Assembly (NCBI RefSeq): GCF_905404315.1
Contig: NC_066283.1
Location: forward strand, 5,270,001 to 5,334,000
DNA: 64,000 bases
Source: Leptidea sinapis
Taxonomy: Eukaryota; Arthropoda; Insecta; Lepidoptera; Pieridae
Reading direction: 5' to 3'
Shown: positions 21,801-34,900 of the stretch, in pieces
How the letters are laid out: every line of letters starts with the position of its first letter
How positions within the stretch are numbered: position 1 is the stretch's first letter
Translations under genes and position numbers: made by a program
Notes under the pieces: generated by a model
Told to the model about the DNA's origin: nothing
Databases searched by the model: none
The model's input: only the letters and a program-made list of their open reading frames with translations

Positions 21801-24800
21801 CTACAACTGCGCTCGTCACCTCGAGACATAAGCTGTCAAGTCTTATTTGCCATGTAATATCACTAGCTACGGCGCCCTTCAGACCGAAACACAGTAATGC
21901 TTTCACATTATTACTTCACGGCAGAAATAGTGTGCGTACATTGCTCAAAATAGAGTCTACAGTTAGTCGATATTTTTTTGGACGTTTTTACAGTTGCCAC
22001 AGTCTATCTAGATGTATAAATGATCTAAGTAATAAGCATTTGCCTATACATGCCAATGTACAAGAACTGCTCGCTTGACTATCTACTCATCATGTACTTA
22101 CAATTAGGATGTTTGAGAGTGGTGATGGGCAGATGGAAGCGGAGGTCCCACACACAGATGGCGCCACTCGAGGTGCCCACGGCCAGGTACCCGCAACTGT
22201 TGGCGTACAGGCACGTGAACACTCCTTGCTTCAGATCGCCTTGCAGCTTCCAAGCGTTACCTGATCAAACGTCCCGTTGGTAAGATTTTCTCTATTATTA
22301 TGCTGCTCAATAAACGGCTAGATCACTTGGCGTAGAGTAGAGACGTCGCTTCATTGTGTCCACGTTATCCACGCCCCGACGCATCAGGTCGGGAGTGCCT
22401 CAGGGCTCAGTTCTGTCCCCGACCCTCTTCTAACTCTTCACGAGTGACCTCCGAAGCCTCAGAAAGTGCAAATTGCACAATATGCGACGACACGGCTCTT
22501 TATTATGGCGCCACTCGGGGGCGCCTCGCGACTCATATAAGAGTGCTTCAGGCCGCCTTAATGAACTAGGAGACTGGTTCAGAAAATGGCGGATTGAAGT
22601 CAATGCCTCAAAGAGTGCAGCGGTACTCTTTGGTAATACTAATAAAATAAAATCTTTGGCCCCTATACCTATTGTTAAATTATATGGGACCCCTATTCCG
22701 TGGGCCCAACATTATAAATATTTAGGTGTTACGTTTAACAGTAACATGAATTTCGTAAAACATATCAGCATGGTTTGCAATAGAGCCCGGTTTGTCCTTA
22801 GCCGCCTGTATCCACTTGTGTGCAAGCGAAGCAAACTACTGCTCAGACAAGGTGACATTGTACAAGACCATCGTACGTCCCATTATGTCGTACGCAAGCA
22901 TCGTGTTTGCCCACGCGCCGCCGAGCCACTTGCGGCGTTTGCAAGTCGTTCAGAATAGAATCACGCGCACGGCCACCGGAGCACCTTGGTTCGTTCGTAA
23001 CGTAGATCTCCATCGCGATCTTGAGCTGCCGACCATCGCTCAACATTTCAAGGAGATATCGCGACGCTACTTTGATAAGGTGGCCGAGCACCCTAATATT
23101 ATGTGAGGGAGGCATGTGCTTACACTCCTCTAGACCACAGTGACCACTGAACAAACAGAGGCGACCTCGACACGTACTAGTCGACCCGGACGACTATATT
23201 ACGATCGCGAACGCGACACCAACATCATCACCAACACCGACACCAAACCAACCACACCGCCCTCGAAGACGTAGGCGCGGCCATGTACATCAAACCGCTG
23301 CCACTCGTCACTTTGACGATTTCCAGCGGCCACAACCTAATATAATACGATTCACACACTTTGATAGAAGCCCGACGAAATAGTCCTCATCCTGTAATCG
23401 TTTAACACCACTCACACTCACATCACAAATCACACACTTACATACACTCACACATACTTACATACATATATCACCGCACTCGCCGGCGAGTGCGAACTCT
23501 CTTCAAACGTAGAGTCCACTGGACTAACAGATATATTAGATCGTTAGTGATCTTCTCTCCATCCAGCCTAGTGAGCAGGCGGTCCGAGGTTAGAGTCTCC
23601 TTCCGAGACGCCCCGCGCCTGTGAGCTACATTTTCGGCCTCCAAGGCCCCCGCCCGGCTTCGCTGTAAAATCCTTCAGGGCTAACAGCACAGAGGAGGTT
23701 TTTAGTCGGTAGGGGGTGTTTACACCCGAGCCCGATATATGGGCCCCGTTTCGGGGTCTTCAATACGTAAATGTATTTGACTCCTCTCGAAAAAAAAAAT
23801 CATTGTGTCGTCTACCGCATTTATTTTTTATAGGCGATTGTTACTAAGAGCTATTTAACCTGATTCACCATCATCATCATCATCAGCCGGTAGACGTCCA
23901 CTGCTGGACAAATGCCTCCGCCAAAGATTTCCACGACGATCGGTCCTACGCTGCCCTCATCCAACATATTCCGGCGATTATTACCAGATCGTCGTTTATA
24001 TTCATTTATTTTATTCCATCATTCATTTGACCTGATACTTGCCGACAAATTCCCCATCGCACGTCACGCCTTAAATTATATCATCCCTGCTATCTGTATC
24101 TGTGGTTCCTCTACAGTGCAGTTCTCAAGGAATTTCCTACCACCTACTACAAAGCTGTTGAATGAGCTTCCATGTGCGGTGTTTCCGGGAGGATACCACA
24201 TGGATACATTCAAAAAAAGCGCGTACAGTTTCCTTAAACGCAGGCATCATTATCATCATCATTTCAGCCGGAAGACGTCCACTGCTAGAAAAAGGCCTTC
24301 CCCAAAGATCTGCTTTCTTTGGAGTGTTTTTGGCGTAATCGCCTCGCTTGGCAGGCGTGTTGGCGATCGCAGTGGATGTTGGTGGTTTTCGGATTGTCCT
24401 CCGTTCTTTGAATCCCTTAATCGCCTCTTACGACACCCACGGGAGGAGATGCGGTGGTGCTATTCTGGCACGACACCACACAAACGCCGGCAACGCTTCT
24501 GTGAACCCTCTGGTGTTGCAAGATAATGTGGACGGCGGTGATCACTTAACATCAGGTACACCCGTACGCTCGTTTATCCTCCACTTCTATGAAAAAAACT
24601 TTGTAAATATTCGGAGAATGCCACCGTAAGTCCTATTACTCCACTGCTGAATATCTAAATGATCGGACAGCCTGGGACTAGATTGTGATTATTTCATAGC
24701 GATAGAAATGACTGTACAATATTGTATATTTTTATTGAAAAGAGCGCAAATAAAAGGAATGCTGGGAGAGTTTCTTGCGCCGCTTCTTCTCTCTCAGAGC

Positions 24801-25839
24801 GCCATTTATTTCCGAAGCGGTAGTAGTATCTAGTAGTATAAGAAATGACATCAAAAAGAATTCTAAAGGAATCAATTTTGAGAAAATAAATGCCTTTTAT
24901 GCCTTTTTATGCCATCTCTGAGGCTACATAACAGGAAAAGGAGTCACGAATGTTTATTCTTTTCTTCGTCTGCCTTACCAGGAGCCCTGAGGTCCCAGCC
25001 GACGATGGTGGCGTCGAGTGTGGCGTACGAGATGACATGTGCGTGTACGCCACCTGCGCTCGCACACGCCACCGCGCCCGTGTCCACCTGACGACACTGC
25101 GACAGTGTCAGCCGCGACGACCCCGAATCCAACCTGATATGAAACAACATACTATATCTAGAACACTAGGGCCACAGCGTTCATAATTTTAACAACATTT
25201 CAAGACAGTAACTTTAACAACAAAATAAAATTTGAAAACAATATTTTATGAACGATGCGGGACTCGAACCCACGACCTCTCGCGTTCCGTGCGAGTGCTC
25301 TCCCAGCTGTGCTAACCGTTGGAGTGCCGTATCGTCATAAAATCTTCTGTGCTTTGTTCAACTCTCAGGTTGTGGCTTCATCTACAGGATCTACTTTACA
25401 GTTCATAACCTGCTCAAATCCAATATTTGCATATTAGGAAATTGACTTACTTATTAAATTTAATTGTGTACTCAATAAAATACAAAATAAAACCAACGAC
25501 ATATTCCTGCATTCATACGTCCAGCTCGTCTCGTCCCTTATAACAAAAATACATGCTACTATTGCCGTTGAATATAAGTAATGACAAACCGATCAAGAAT
25601 TACCTTAGTACAAATATAGATCCTTCTCTCGTAGCCCCCACCAAGGATTGCCCCCCCTCGCACGACGCTAGCGACACTACCCCGCCGGCGCCTCTGTTGT
25701 ACATCGCTTTTGATCTGTGACACAATATAATAATAATATTGACACACTTTACATAAATTATCTAGCCCCGAGTTAAGCGTATAATATAGCCTGCGTTATG
25801 GGTTACAAGACAATGATATATATAATACAATATATGTAT

Positions 25840-25919
<80 letters not shown>

Positions 25920-25931
25920 CAATATATGTAT

Positions 25932-25965
<34 letters not shown>

Positions 25966-28900
25966 ATACTTAAATGCATTTAAACATCCATAACTCGGAA
26001 ACAAACATCTATAATTAACAATGAAGATTTTTCTTCAATTAATTTAAATGAAGTTATTTGACAAGGGAGGACAACTCTTGCAATATCATACAAAATAGGC
26101 AACATTCACCAAATATAAATGTTACTGCTATAGATAATCATAATATAAAGCTCATAAATATTGTTCACCAGAATATACAAGGTATCTCAAGTAAGGAATT
26201 AGAAATTGAACTGTTTTTGAGCTGCTGTAATATAGATATATTATGTATTACAGAACATTGGCGTAAGAGTCATCAGCTCCAGTTTAGTTTTAGAGAACAT
26301 AAAGTAGTCAGTTCGTTTTGTAGAAGTAGGGCAATACATGGAGGTTCCCTAATTATTATTAATAATAGATTAAAATGTAAAAATAGAAGAGATATTGTTA
26401 ATCTCTCTATAGAACAACTAATTGAGATAGCTTGTATAGAACTAGAGCAATTTATTATTGTAAGTGTATACCGCCCCCCCACTGCATCATATGAACAATT
26501 CCAACATAGAATGGAGGAGGTACTATCAAAATTTAGCAAAACTAGCAAGTCAATTATAGTGTGTGGAGATTTTAATATAAACTTGCTTGAACCTTCGGCC
26601 AATTGTACTAGCCTTAAAAATTTATTTCAAAGTTTTAATTTGTTCAATGTATTTTGGGAACCTACTAGAATCACTTCTACAACAGCAACCTGTTTAGATA
26701 ATATTTTTACAGATGTTACTATTACTAGTAAACTCATAATTAATAATCTTCAGTCCGACCATAGTGGGCAACTTATAAAAGTAAATACAAGATTGGACAA
26801 TGTCAGACCAAAAAAGGTGACGATTATACCAGTTACGGGTAGCCGTCTTGAGAGGTTTAGAAATAATTTGGTAAATACAATACCATTTTTACACTGTGGC
26901 GAAACTGCTAATTTTCACTACAACTTAGTCTTCAATTCCTTCTGTGAGGAATTTGACAGGATTTTTACTCCAGTAACGGTGACAGTAAACAACAAACATA
27001 GTTTTAATGATTGGGCAACAATGGGTATCCACAAAAGTCGTAAACGCTTATATGACCTTTATTATGAGAAACATTACAATAATAGTGAAGAATTTAAAAT
27101 ATATGTAAAAAAATACTCCAAGCTCTTTAAAATAGTTTGTCATGAAGCGAAAACACGTTTCATTGCAGATAAAATTAAAAACAGTAATAATAAAGTAAAA
27201 GCGACTTGGAGTGTAATTAACAATGAAACTGGTAGATCGAATTGCCGTAACACCTCTATCTGTTTAAATATTAATAAACGCGTTATAAATTCGGAAATAG
27301 AAATTGCAAATGAATTTGATAAATACTTCTCCGAAATCCCGATTGTCACGACCAAATACCTTAACTCTTCGCCAAAAGCAGCATATGATATGCTTAAATT
27401 ACACATACCAGTATCTTCTACTGACTTGAAATTTAAGTATGTTACAGGTACCGATATAATAAAAATCTTCAAATTAATTAACCTAAAAAATACAAAAGAC
27501 CTATGGGGCCTTTCGACTAATATAGTTAAATACATACTTGACATTATAGCACCTGAATTAGCAATAATATTTAATGAATGCATAGATGAGGGTGTGTTCC
27601 CTGACCTCATGAAATACAGCAAAGTTATACCTTTGTTTAAATCTGGCAGTTCTTTTGACCCTGCTAATTTCAGACCTATTTCAGTGCTGCCTGTTTTTAG
27701 TAAAATTTTTGAAAAACTTTTGCTTCAACAGCTACAAATGCATTGTTGTAAATTAATGAACAAAAATCAGTTTGGTTTCACTAGGGGCTTATCAACAATT
27801 AATGCGGGTACTAGACTCATTGAGCACATCTTTGACGCCTGGGAAGAGTCACAGGATGCATTGGGCATTTTTTGTGATTTGTCAAAAGCATTTGACTGCG
27901 TCCACCATGAAACTTTACTCCTAAAACTAAAGCATTATGGAGTGAAAAATAGAGCCCTAAATCTGTTAAAATCATATTTAAGCGAAAGAGTTCAGATAGT
28001 CGATGTAAATGGCAAACGGTCTTCGGGTAAACCTGTGGGAATAGGTGTTCCACAGGGTTCTATTCTCGGTCCTTTCTTGTTTCTTATATATATTAACGAT
28101 CTACCGTTTGTGGTAGATGATAGCCATGAGATTGTATTGTTTGCTGATGATACTTCACTTATTTTTAAAGTGAAGCGACGTGCGGATATTGATGACGAGG
28201 TAAGCAATGCACTCTCAAAGATAGTACGTTGGTTTGAGACGAATAATCTGCACTTAAACAGTAAAAAAACAAAGTGTTTACGGTTCATTACACCAAACAC
28301 AGCGGAGGTACAAACCAACGTACTTATAAATGACCAGAGATTGGAACTTGTGGACACTACGGTCTTCTTGGGTATCACGTTAGATAAAAAGCTTCAGTGG
28401 GCTCCACATATTACCCATCTAGCAGATAGACTCAGCTCTGCGGCATATGCAGTTAGAAAGATTAGAGAGTACACGAATGTTGCGACCGCTAGATTAGTGT
28501 ACTTTAGTTATTTTCACAGCATCATGACGTACGGTATATTACTATGGGGTCATGCTGCTGACATTGATATAGTGTTTGCTCTGCAATAGAGAGCTGTTCG
28601 TGCTATATATCAGCTTGGTTATAGACAGTCTCTCAAAGAAAAATTTAAAGAAATAAATATTATGACTGTTTATTGTCAGTACATTTATGAAAATTTAATA
28701 TATGTTCACAAAAATCGTCACCTTTTTGCTCTTAATAGTGATTTTCATTATTATAACACTAGAAATAAGGGATTTCTTGTAACTAATTCTAGTAGGCTTC
28801 ATAAGATACATAATAGCTTTAAGGGTAAATGTATACACTTCTACAATAAAGTCCCAGCCACTGTTCAGGCATTATCTATAAATAAATTTAAATGTTTTAT

Positions 28901-31900
28901 AAAGAAATGGCTCTGTCGTAAATCCTATTACTCCACTGCTGAATATCTAAATGATCGGACAGCCTGGGACTAGATTGTGATTATTTTATAGCGACTGTAC
29001 AATATTGTATATTTTTATTGAAAAGAGCGCAGAAAAAAGAATGCTGGGAGAGTTTCTTGCGCCGCTTCTTCTCTCTCAGAGCGCCATTTGTTTCCGAAGC
29101 GGTAGTAGTATCTAGTAGTATAAGAAATGACATCAAAAAGAATTCTAAAGGAATCAATTTTGAGAAAATAAATGCCTTTATGCCTTTATATTCATCATAT
29201 AAATGCTTGCACCTACCGGGATTCGAACCCAGGACCTCTAGCTTAGTAGGTAGGATCGCTAACCACTCGGCTATACAGGTTGTCAATATATAGTGGACTC
29301 TACACACACCTCACTTCTAAAGTGTAACTGAGTCTGAAATTAAGTAAGTTTGAGATAAGTATGACGGCAGACGTGGTCGCTAACTATGGGCCTTATGAGA
29401 AAGCTCATGGTCGCTAAGAGGGCAATGGAGAGGGCTATGCTCGGAGTTTCCCTGCGAGATCTAATGAGAAATGAGGAGATCGGTAGAACCAAAGTAACCA
29501 ACATAGTCCAAACGATTGCGAAACTGAAGTGGCAGTAGGTAGGGCACATAGTTCGAAGGACAGATGGCCGTTGGGACAGTAAAGTCACCAAATGGCGTAC
29601 CGGAAGACGCAGTTTTGGTAGGCCTTCCACAAGATGGACCGACGATCTGGTCAAGATCGGCGGAATACGTTGGATGAGGGCAGCGGAGGACCGATCGTCG
29701 TGGAAATCTTTGAGGGAGGCCTAGAGGCGAGCTGATCACCCTCGCCTCTAGGCCTCCCTCATATATCGTGATAAGTATGAGAAATTGTTCAATACACGAT
29801 AACCCACAATTAACACAAGAGAAATAAGTGTAAAAAAATAATAGCAAAGTCTGGAATGGCACAGAAGTTCTTACAGAGACAGAAGTAAATTTTTTTTAAA
29901 TTGAACACTCTCTATAATCGACGAGATAATTTAGGTTGAGTTTTCGATATTTTTATGCATTTAACTTTGTTCGAAAGGAACGTTTATATTGTTGTTTATA
30001 AATATGTCAGCGGGTAGTTTTAAATATAAAAATCGAATGACTTGTTAACGTAAGCGTGTCCCTGCAGTTTGGCTGCGTCCCACACACGCACGCTGCCGTC
30101 GTCCGAACACGAGCCGAACATAGAGCGATGCGCGGGCACACACGCTAGCTGGTTCACACAGGCCCTGGAATAACACGAATTATTACTGATAATGATCATA
30201 GATTTTTGTATTCCTCTCGCTATAATGTTGCTACACGTCTAATCAAAAGATAAAACCAGTAAAACCCGGTAAAAAGCAGTGGGAGGCGATTATGGGTACC
30301 ACAACAGCGCCTATTTCTGCCGTGAAGCAGTAATGTGTAAACATTACTGTGTTGCGGTATGAGAGCGCCGTGACTAGTAAAATTGCTGGGCAAATGAGAC
30401 TTAACATCTTATGTCTCAAGGTGACGAGCGCAATTGTAGTGCCACCAATTTTTGGATTTTTCAATAATCTTAGTGATACTCAGAATTTTTGGGGATTTTT
30501 AATAAGCGGCACTTCCTCGGCAGGACGTAATAATTACCATCAGCTGAACCTCCTGCTCGCCTCGTCCCTTATTTTCATAAAAAACCCAAAATAATGGGTT
30601 GCACTCCGGAAGTGACGCCAGAAGTGAAAACTTTGGAATGGTTAGGGAATGATTTCGCACGAATTGCTTTATTTATCAGTATAAAAGTACTAGCATTTAT
30701 GTGGGTAAATATTATATTCAATTATTGCGCTATCGTCCACAAAAATTACAAAATTTACTTGTACTGTAGATCAATTCCGGATGTATTTTGTCAATTCATT
30801 GATCGTGTCAATTCCGAACCCGATTGTATTGAAGTTTCGGTAATCAATGTAGTACACGGAAATAGTTACTTGTGCTCGTTGAGATACGCCAGCAGCTGAT
30901 TGCCAGGTCGCCAGCCTCCAACTCCCACAGGAGCCGTCTCCTCGCTGCTCTCGAAACGGTCTTCACCACTCCTAGACACAGAGTAAAAAGGTTTTAACTG
31001 AGGAGCTGGCGATCAAATGTTTCTAAAGAAAATCTTCATAACTATACACTATTAACCTCGGCTGTAGCTTTTCTTTACTTTTAAATATTGCCAAAGAGTA
31101 AGTAAAAACAAGAGGTAGTTTAGTATGAAACGTGCAGTGAAATTTGACATAAGTTTGAAATAGTAGTAATTACAAAATGCCGATTGGCGACGAAGTATAA
31201 TCCGGCTAAGTTTGAAAGCGAACAGTTGCTCAAAACGTAATGGATTTTGGCTATCTCCCTTTTTTTACAAGATTATAGCTGTCATCTGTCAATCTATCAA
31301 TGACTGCACATTTGATACAATCGCTTTTTTCATATTGAGTTTCGCTAAGCTAAATATTGTTCAAAGTGACAGTTCCATATTTGACATTTGACAGGATGTG
31401 AACTGATTGTCATGAGCTATCGGTAATAGACGTCACTACCTTACTTGATATAATAATTTTCAATAATTGTAAAAACAATTTAAGTCAATTGTGAAAAGAT
31501 TACTGTTATAGGAAGAACTCCTGAAATAAAGGCATTAAACTTATATTAAGGATTGGTCTCCGCTGCGCTGGAACAAGATACCGCAACCAGTGGGAGGCTC
31601 CTTTGCACAGGATGCCGGCTAGATTATGGGTACCACAACGGCGCCTATTTCTGCCGTGAAGCAGTAATGTGTAAGCATTACTGTGTTTCGGTCTGAAGGG
31701 CGCCGTAGCTAGTGAAATTACTGGGCAAATGAGACTTAATATCTTGTCTCAAGGTGACAGGCGCAGTTGTAGTGCCGCTCAGAATTTTTGGCGGTTTCAA
31801 GAATCCTAAGCGGCACTGCATTGTAATGGGCAGGGCGTATCAATTACCATCAGCTGAACGTCCTGCTCGTCTAGTCCCTTATTTTCATAAAAAAAAAGGC

Positions 31901-34900
31901 ATAGTCGCAAACTACAATAAAATACTACGTACTCGAGCGAGTCCCGAGTGTGTGACGTTGACGTGCCATATGCTCTGTTAATAATTGAAACTAAAATGCC
32001 GGGTTGCGTAGTAAATCTTTGTAAAAAAAACACTACAAGAAATAAGAAAGATACTGGGATCAAATATCATCAGCATGATATATCATATTTTGTATTTTAT
32101 TAATTTAAATGTAAAATAACACGAAGCGTATGTTACAAAATTTGAAAGATGCCATTGAGTGTCATGATGCCACGCACACAAGTATCTAATAGTTGCTAGA
32201 GGTGGGCTAAACTGTTGTAATTTTGCAATGAATTATACTCTTGCGTTATATTTATACAACTGTTGTTGTAAACTGTTATAATATATATTAGATGTTATAA
32301 ATTTTAATCTAAATTATTTACGCTGATAGTTGTTGTTGCGGTTCGAAGTTATTTAGTGTTATAACATATTTGAAGAGGAATAATTACTGTAACACTAAGT
32401 ACTAGGTAGATGGTATTTTTTTTGTTGTGCTTTTTAGAAAGCTTTTTTTTACCTGTGTACACTAACACTTGTCTATTTACATAAAAAAATAAAAATCACT
32501 CAAGACGTATTATACATTACACATATCCATTTAATTTACTATTCATACTATAGTTTTTACAAACATTTTACTTCAAAATGATAATAATAATTTTCAAAAC
32601 AAAACTAGCAGTTTGTCAATTTAAAAACTCGCAAATGATGATTCACATTGGAAATATAATGAGTGAAAGTGTTGTTTTATCCAAAATGTTATTTATCTTC
32701 GTCTCATCGCAAGTAGAAATAGCTCTAATGTTTATAGCAAGAGTGTTTACAATACTTTTCAATCTAAAACAACAGTATTATAATTTTATATTTGTTCGTC
32801 GCAAGTAAAAATAGCTTCTTTTGTGATATGCGAAGTGTTCACATTACTTTGAATACTAAGCACTTACTAAAGCGAATTAGAAAAAGGGCCATCTCTTAAA
32901 AAGCATTAAATTTACAAAATTTTTAATAAAAGAAACGCACCACTTTCCGCTCGTGTACATAGATGGCGCTGTAATTAAATTTCAAACTAATTTTAATACG
33001 GAAATAATTTATATAAATATATTATAACAGTCTAGTGGCAAATTTTATAATGTGTTATACTGTTGTAAAAATATATTGTAATATATGTGTTGTGTGTCCA
33101 CCTCTAATAGTTGCCGTAATCAAAAAGCTATTGTTCCGAGGTAGTGCGGTATCTAGTTGGAGCGGGAGACCAATTCTTAATCTAAGGCATTAAATGTTGT
33201 TTCTTGTGTTTTCAGGTAAATATATCATTGATTTATTATGTTACTATTGAAAATGTTATTAATGAAGTTAACTTCGCAATAAGTTTAAGATCTTCGCAAT
33301 CACTGTCGTGCTTGAGTTCGATATGTTTTTCCACTAATGTACACTCACCTTAAGGACTTGTTAAACTTTTGTTGGGTTCGCGTTATCAAATTCCGCAGCT
33401 CGACTCTGCATGGCGCCATACTGTCTACAATGACAAACACAATATGATAATATTTGCTTTTTGTCAATATTTTTTTCTGATTTGAATTATCTATATAAAG
33501 GCGATAGGGAGCCTTCATCAGGACTGGCCACGGCTCACTTGGGCGTATAGCCGGAGAACAAGATCAAGTCCGATAACAGTTATAAAATCACTTTACTTCA
33601 CGATAAATAATCTACATTACACTTTAGTCCATAAATCAATCCCGTATAATTTAAATAGTCACATTCACTTCCGAAATCAATAACAATTATTATTTCAAGA
33701 TTACGTGGAACAAGAGCGATCCGCCGGAACCGTGGTGCGGTCACCATGGCGGTTAGACAATGAATGACGCCCACTTGGCTGCCAAATGAATGAAATGACA
33801 GATGTCAAATCTAGTTCCCGCATATTCAGACAATGACAATTTTTTCAAAACAAAATTTAATGAAAAAAATTAAATTAGTTGAAGGTAGGAAGTGTTCATT
33901 AATAAGAGAAGCTTTATTCCAGAGGAGAATACTCTATACACATTCTGCGAGGGAATAAAAAGCTAAAAATAAGCATTTATGTAGTTACTAATTATTTTTT
34001 GTATCTCCTTGTCATTGAATATGTTACCCTTAATTTATAATAATAATGTTTGAATCTTTCGATATAAATAATAATCCCTAAAGCGTCTGATTTCATTACT
34101 CGGTAGTGAAATCACTATTGCTAGGCGACATTTTCATATCATAACGCAACGTGTCAAAAATATTAAGTGTTAAATAACATATTCTAAATAACTATTATAT
34201 ACAACTATAATATTATGTATAGCACATTAAACCTATTCTATAAAAATCCGCGTCATATTTGCGACTGCGCGATGTGCACCAGAGCACTGAGCTGGAGCCA
34301 CGTAGCGAGTAGGGACAGTGTACAGAAAAAGTGGGCCGTCGCCTTTGATAAAAAAGGCATAAAAGGCATTTATTTTCTCAAAATGTATTCCTTTAGAATT
34401 CTTTTTGATGTCATTTCTTATACTACTAGATACTTCTACCGCTTCAGAAACAAATGGCGCTCTGAGAGAGAAGAAGCGGCGCAAGAAACTCTCCCAGCAT
34501 TGTTTTTTTTGCGCTCTTTTCAATAAAAATATACAATACTGTACAGTCATTTATATCGCTATAAAATAATCACAATATAGTCCCAGGCTGTCCGATCATT
34601 TAGATATTCAGCAGTGGAGTAATAGGATTTACGACAGAGACATTTTTTTATAAAACATTTAAATTTATTTATAGATAATGCCTGAACAGTGGCTGGGACT
34701 TTATTGTAGAAGTGTATACATTTACCCTTAAAGCTATTATGTATCTTATGAAGCCTACTAGAATTAGTTTTTATACTAACGAACTAGAATTAGATGTTTT
34801 ACGAAAAGACGACAACGCATGGCGTAATCCGCAGCGCATAGGGTTGTCACAAGTTTTTTTTTATTCACTTAAAATAAATATTATAATTTAATAATATTAA

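Larger units (their letters stand above)
26052..29190 (+). mobile_element. LINE-D, nearly intact non-LTR retrotransposon
   Basis: Contains an endonuclease plus reverse transcriptase reading frame and a 3' UTR ending in ATGCCTTT repeats. No ORF1 or ATG-started 5' end is present, so it is probably 5'-truncated just left of the endonuclease. Five shorter copies of its tail lie in this window. Oriented opposite to the Vps15 gene whose intron it occupies. Confidence 0.9.
31550..33176 (+). mobile_element. TTAA-flanked inverted-repeat element with a THAP start, nested with SINE-B and hAT
   Basis: TTAA occurs at both borders (31546-31549 and 33177-33180). The ends are inverted: GGATTGGTCTCCGCTGCGC on the left and the inverse of GAATTGGTCTCCCGCTCC on the right, both followed by the shared block AGATACCGCA. 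Inside lie a SINE-B, a THAP-domain N-terminus and a complete hAT element. TTAA targets and a THAP domain together recall Kolobok; P elements also carry THAP. That assignment is inference. Confidence 0.65.

Noticed and set aside
25762..26004. ORF of alternating Tyr/Ile
   Set aside because: Translation of the TA microsatellite in a SINE-A copy.
30594..30899. 101-codon plus-strand ORF
   Set aside because: Starts in the end of a SINE-B and overlaps Vps15 exon P in antisense; no family.
34215..34526. 103-codon plus-strand ORF and its minus counterpart
   Set aside because: Mostly the 3' UTR of a LINE-D copy read in either direction.
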